NCBI GenBank assembly: GCA_022453515.1
Contig: JAJNNY010000017.1
Span: forward strand, 186,001 to 250,000
Source of the DNA: Astrocystis sublimbata
Lineage: Eukaryota; Ascomycota; Sordariomycetes; Xylariales; Xylariaceae
Direction of reading: 5' to 3'
Length of the DNA stretch: 64,000 bases
Made by a program: the position numbers and the translations under genes. This document shows, one piece after another, positions 59,296-64,000 of the stretch (position 1 is its first letter; every line of letters begins with the position of its first letter). A model generated the notes under the pieces. That model had not been told where the DNA came from. It worked only from the letters and a program-made list of their open reading frames with translations, and did no database searches.

Positions 59296-60051
59296 TTCGA
59301 ATATTTTGAGATGTTTCCCACAACAATAGAACGGACCAGCGCATGTTCTAGTGCGTGTAATGCGATGTTGGCATTGACGTAGGTGAAACGTGAGAAGAAT
59401 TAGGTTAGTGTGTGTTGCTTCGGGAAGTTTTAACGAGATCTACCGTATAATAGTAATGATCGCCTTTGGGGGCTGTGCGCAGAGGATCTTGTTTGGACCT
59501 CCAGGGAATATGGCTGTTACCAGACTATACAGCACCTTCGTACCACCAAACACTAGCCCTGGCTAGTATCACAAGTCTCAACGTGAATCAGCTTCTTGAC
59601 GCATAGCTTAAATGCTTATTATCACGCCCCGCGCATGAGGCTTACGAACAATGGCTATCCCATCGTCATCCATCCCTATTACCGGCATTCCACCTGCGTC
59701 AGTGACATAGTGAAACACCGACGTGGACTTCATGGCATGCTCGTCGACTTTCCATTAGGTGTCTGTGAGATGATAGTTTCTGTTGCCAGCTCTGGAACCC
59801 GAGAATGTGAATTGCTAAATGTTTGCACCCGAAGCCGACTCCTTCGCATATTGATCGCACTAGATAGCATACCAAACTGAATCGCACTATTGATGAATCC
59901 CAGAGGGGCGATTCCAGTGGGCGGGACGAGTAGAGCAGTATTTCCCCCTTATTCTGCGCTTCTTTCTTCACATGAGTATGTCCATTCTGGATAGGCTGGT
60001 TCTCGCTCTCTGCTTTTCAAGACATTAGATCACTCTGAGCCCAGAGACGCT
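59296..60051. other. Convergent intergenic region
   Basis: The 3' flanks of the methyltransferase (+) and the proline-pathway gene (-). The frames at 59596-59880 (+) and 59699-59971 (-) have no domain features. Confidence 0.55.
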
Positions 60052-61511
60052 TCACAAAGGCAAACTCTCATGTTTGAAACTCCTCTTGCCCTCTCCCTCT
60101 CCGTACACAGCTGTGACATGGCCTTGACCTCGTATCTTGTACTTGTAGATCATCAAACCCTCCAAGCCCACGGGGCCTCTGGAGTGAATTTTGTTAGTGC
60201 TGATGCCGACCTCAGTACCAAAGCCATAGCGCATCCCGTCGGCAAAACGTGTCGATGCATTCCAATACACACCTGCCGCGTCCACACTTGACATGAAGTT
60301 CTCGGCGAGCTCTGATGACGATGTTAGTATGACGTCTGTGTGCTTGGAGCCGTGCTCGTTAATGTGTGCGATGGCCTCGTTGATGTCGGCCACAGCCTTC
60401 ACCGCTAACAGCGGGCAGAGGAATTCTGTATCGAAGTCTTCGGGTATGGCTGCTTCGACCTTGACTAATAGATCCGTCGCCAATTTGCTGGCAAGAAAGG
60501 ATTTCGTAGCTTCATCGCAGCGAAGGACTACCCCCTTGGTAATCAAGTTTTCAGCGATTGTGGGAAGATGTGATTCCATAGCTGAGCTCTGGACAAGCAA
60601 GGTTTCCAGACTGTTGCATGCTGCCGGATAGCTAGTTTTAGAGTCAACGATGACTTCGGCAGCCATCTTAGGGTCCGCTGATTGTTCAAGGAATATGGAG
60701 CAAAGACCATCGGCATGTCCCAAAACCGGTATCTTGGTGGTGTCCTTAATATAGCGAACTAGTTCATTAGACCCACGGGGTATAACGAGATCGATGAACT
60801 TGTCGAGATCCAGAAGTAGAGGAATTACATCCCTGGTGGTGACCAGCTGGATGGCATTGTTGGGCACCTGGGTCTTCTCCAATGCTGCGGAAATGACCTT
60901 GGAGATAGCGATGAAGGATTCCGTCGACTCCTTGCCTCCTGTTCGGGAGTCAGCGAGCTTGCAACCGAGACTTCATAGTTGAATGGGCGGTGCAACCTTT
61001 CAATATTGCTGCATTTCCCGACTTGACGGCCAGAGAGGCGATGTTGGCGATGACCTCAGGGCGGGCCTCGAAAATGACGAGCAGCACACCAATTGGACAG
61101 GTCACTCGGGTTAGTTCCAAGCCATAGTCTAGCTTGGTCCTCAGAGTTATCTTGCCAACTGTGAAGGAGTCAGCTGGGTTTGCCGACGAGCAAACCGCCT
61201 ATAGACGCACCCGGGTCTTCAAGCTCTCGCACATCCAAGATGCCCTTCAGCATGTCCTCCCACTTGCCCTTCTTCCCCAGGTCCAGCCGCGACACCAAGC
61301 TTTGACTCAGCTGGCCACTCTCGGCGGCTTGGCGCGCGGCCTCCAAGTCTCGGGCATTGGCGGCGAGGATGTCATCTCTGGCGTCCGAGAGCGCGGCGTG
61401 GATAGAGGTCAAAGCCTCATTTCTGGCAGCGACAGTGAGAGTGGCGAGAATATGGGATGCGTCCTTGGCGTGCTTGGCTGCCTCGGCCGGCGATGCGCTG
61501 GTGAGCGACAT
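60052..61511 (-). CDS. PRO2: Gamma-glutamyl phosphate reductase
   Basis: The second enzyme of proline synthesis: NADPH-dependent reduction of gamma-glutamyl phosphate to glutamate semialdehyde, in the cytosol. Exons, read on the minus strand, are 61511-61211, 61158-60997 and 60938-60052, giving 449 residues. The introns (52 and 58 bp) restore the family sequences EDPVGKITL and ILKGGKES. Landmarks are [40 protein letters not shown], the catalytic Cys262 in [24 protein letters not shown], and [19 protein letters not shown] near the end. This is the aldehyde-dehydrogenase superfamily member ProA, at normal length. There is no glutamate kinase domain, so it is the separate fungal enzyme rather than a P5CS fusion. 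The start is the first ATG in frame. Confidence 0.95.
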
Positions 61512-62398
61512 GTTGCGAGGCGGTGGTATGCAGCAACACAACAATGGAAATATAAGGTACCTAGGTAGGTAGTGTTGATAAGGGATGGATGGCTACATTG
61601 ACGATGTCGGGCAGCGATCGGAGCCGCCTTGAGTCAAGAAGCTTAGAGATGGGCCACGGCGTTTTTGTGGCTCCGAGTCTCGCAATCTCTTGCCTGCCTA
61701 TAAGGCTATACCTACCTACATGCCCAAGTTATTGTTTGTTATACGGCCTCTTTTCGGTGTGAGCGAATAATTTAAGTTGTAGCCCAACCTTACTCCCGTC
61801 GCAGCATCCAAGACTTATTCACCGGCACACTTCGAACTTCATTACACATGCACGGTACGGAGTACATGTAGGTAGAGTACAGCATGGATGTACTTAGGTA
61901 CATGTGTGTGTGGGGGATTACGGAGGCACCATACCTATATGTACCTAAGCAGGCGTAAGCCTGGAGATGCCCCTACGACCAGCTGTATCATGGGATGTAT
62001 TGGCCATTGTCCATAAGTTGTCATATTGTCATATTTAAGTACCTAATAGACGCAATGAGTAGTAAAGACAAGATTTAAACAAGACCATTTCCTGATACGT
62101 GCATCTCATCGTCGTATCTAAATGAAGCGTAAAAAAGCATGGCTGCGTAAGTAAAGTATTCAGTACCAAATGTCCTCGAGGACCAGGTACTCCAATCCTG
62201 CCACTGAGGTACCTGATATGTGCTTGGGAGTGAAGCTCAGTGATGCACCCCCGCGCCCGAGCCCATCTCGCCCATCAGCCACGCAAACCACAAACTATCA
62301 ACCACCTAACAACAACTCGATAATAGCTCAAGCACCCATGCTGCGCACTACGACCGGCAACAGCCGTCAATGTCCAGGAAGCACAATATATCATCACA
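61512..62398. other. Divergent promoter region with TACCTAGGTA motifs
   Basis: Shared upstream region of the reductase (-) and the carboxypeptidase (+). It contains several copies of the dispersed motif (61555-61572, 61708-61720, 61865-61950, 62036-62045, 62205-62215) and no gene. Confidence 0.55.
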
Positions 62399-64000
62399 AT
62401 GCTTCCAAATCTAGCCCGGTTGATAAGTCTTGCCATATTTCAAGCCTGGCTCTCTCATGCAAGCCAATATGGTGACAACCACTCTCCCGTAGAGAAGGAC
62501 GAGGATCTGGTTGCGACTCATTTCCCAGATACCGATGAATTGCTTCTGTCTCCAGCTTTCCTCGATCCGAAAACCGTACCCGATGGTTTCACAGACGGTA
62601 CAGACGGTCCAACTGATGATAAGGCGCTTGGTGCGTGAATCTAACTCAATTTTGGAACCCTGGCTCACCCGGTTTGCCAGACAATTTCCTGCGGTCCATT
62701 TCCGACAAGAATGACTGGGTTGACTACCGCCAAGCCACGTTCACTTCCGAGGAGGGACGTTCGTTCCCGTATGTCTACTTGTCAGAGACCTTGCTAGCAC
62801 CAGGCGATGAGACAGGCAAGAAACTTCGTGTCTGGATCCAAGGGGGTGTGCATGGCAATGAGCCCGCGGGAGATCAGGCTGTGTTGGCTTTGCTTGGAAA
62901 GTTGGATGCCAACAAGACCTGGGCGAAGTCGCTTCTTGAGAAGATGGATATTCTTCTGTTCCCTCGCTACAACCCTGATGGCGTGTCGTATTTTCAACGC
63001 GAGCTTGCGTCGAACCTAGACCCCAATCGTGACCATACAGTAAGTCAAATCGCTGAATTACTTTGACCCTGGAGTGGCTGTTAGTAGCACACGAATCTTC
63101 CAGTCCCCTTCCTTATCCCAACAGTACACTAATCTTGGGCGCTTTAGAAGCTCGCCCGGCGACAGTCTCGAGATATCAAACAGTTGATGAGTTCATTCGC
63201 GCCTCATGTCACCGTTGATATGCACGAGTTCACCGGAACTCGCCTAATAGACGGTCGCTACAAACACGGCAGTAAGAGGTTGTGCGCTTATCGCGTTTGA
63301 AGCGTAGTTTGCTTACTATATTGATTCCACAGTGGACGCACTGATTGCGCCTGGCAAAAACCTCAACACGCACAAGGACATTCGGAATATCTCCGAGGCC
63401 CTATTTGCAAAGGGTATCGCAAAAAGACTCGAAACCGCCGGTTTCAGATGGGAGTCTTATTTCACAGCAGCTTGGAGCGACGCTCCTGGCATTACACTGG
63501 CCGAGGCCGGAAGCGATGCGAAAGCAGGGCGAAACAATTATGGTTTGATGCAATCCGTGGCCATATTGAACGAAGTTCGGGGCATTCGTCTGGCCGACCA
63601 ACACTTTCAGCGGCGTGTTTCCACAGCACTGATGATGGTATCTGCTATCCTTGACATTGCCCTTGAGCATTTTGATGAGGTTTATTCCCGAGTTAGTATT
63701 CCGGTATGATCGTATACAGGATAGCAAGGGCTCACCTCTTGTAGGTTGAAAACGGCATCAAAGAATTCATCACCAGTAACAACGATATCGTTGTCACCGA
63801 CCATCGGAACCTGACTAGCCGCTCTGTTGCGTTCATTGACGTGACTAACGGTAGTTTGGTACATCTTCCTACCAACTGGCTAAGTACGACGCCAGCTATC
63901 GCAAATCTTACAAGGAAACGTCCAGAGGCATACCTGATCCCCCGAACATGGTCTGAACTTGCCGTTCGACTTGAGCAATCTGGCGTCGTTGTTGAAACCC
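62399..64000 (+). CDS. Secreted zinc carboxypeptidase, M14 family, cut off by the window end
   Basis: A metallo-exopeptidase that removes C-terminal residues, probably outside the cell or in the vacuole. Exons are 62399-62630, 62681-63039, 63148-63271, 63333-63691 and 63745 onward to the end, an open frame of 443 codons so far. Residues 1-22 look like a signal peptide ([15 protein letters not shown]). Zinc ligands are His135 and Glu138 ([11 protein letters not shown]) and probably His223 ([10 protein letters not shown]). Glu296 (ITLAEAGSD) fits the general-base position. The segment [19 protein letters not shown] matches the family loop that includes the substrate-binding Asn-Pro-Asp-Gly and Arg. 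All four introns (50-108 bp) keep the frame. The C-terminal part and the stop codon lie outside the window. Confidence 0.9.

Noticed and set aside
1..64000. CRISPR arrays, operons, ribosome-binding sites
   Set aside because: The genes are eukaryotic with spliceosomal introns; no spaced direct repeats of CRISPR type were found.

Overview
The window comes from a filamentous ascomycete, most likely a sordariomycete-type Pezizomycotina. Genes carry many short spliceosomal introns, mostly 48-150 bp with GT-AG ends and CTGAC/CTAAC-like branch sites. Gene content includes cellobiose dehydrogenase, a Zn2Cys6 regulator, an Egh16-like secreted protein, an ORP1-like fungal protein and an INO80 Ies4 subunit. 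There is no trace of prokaryotic organisation. I reconstructed 14 intron-containing genes from reading frames, splice signals and family motifs. Thirteen are complete and every joined reading frame is an exact multiple of three; the 14th, a carboxypeptidase, runs off the right edge.

Left part (1-8.3 kb): a secreted cellobiose dehydrogenase (10 exons, +) converges on a Zn2Cys6 transcription factor (4 exons, -). From 8.3 to 16.3 kb there is no convincing gene, but there is a long RNA-like hairpin at 12.1 kb, plus microsatellites and a C19 run. An ORP1-like protein (16.3-18.7 kb) follows, then a spacer with a promoter-like segment (20.8 kb) and a 355-bp MITE with 29-bp terminal inverted repeats and a 6-bp target duplication (22.1-22.4 kb).

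Middle part (22.9-41.6 kb): a Gln/Pro-rich unknown protein; a 6-phosphofructo-2-kinase whose bisphosphatase half has lost catalytic residues; an HSL-type alpha/beta hydrolase; an indoleamine 2,3-dioxygenase with two strong CGG...CCG palindromes upstream; an Ies4-like INO80 subunit; and a RanBPM/Vid30-like GID E3 subunit.

Right part (41.6-64 kb): a nearly gene-free 8.9-kb stretch, a metaxin-like outer-membrane import protein, a decayed remnant resembling a fungal AAA-ATPase N-terminal region, an Egh16/MAS3-like secreted protein, a TPMT-type methyltransferase, gamma-glutamyl phosphate reductase (proline synthesis) and the M14 carboxypeptidase.

The genes look like a normal chromosomal mixture rather than one biosynthetic cluster. 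Two local pairings are suggestive: CDH with the convergent zinc-cluster factor, and the dioxygenase with the co-oriented hydrolase. Intergenic DNA is dotted with variants of a TACCTAGGTA/ACCTAAGG motif that I did not see in exons. No tRNA, rRNA or CRISPR could be supported. All product names rest on recognised motifs and family knowledge, not on database searches.
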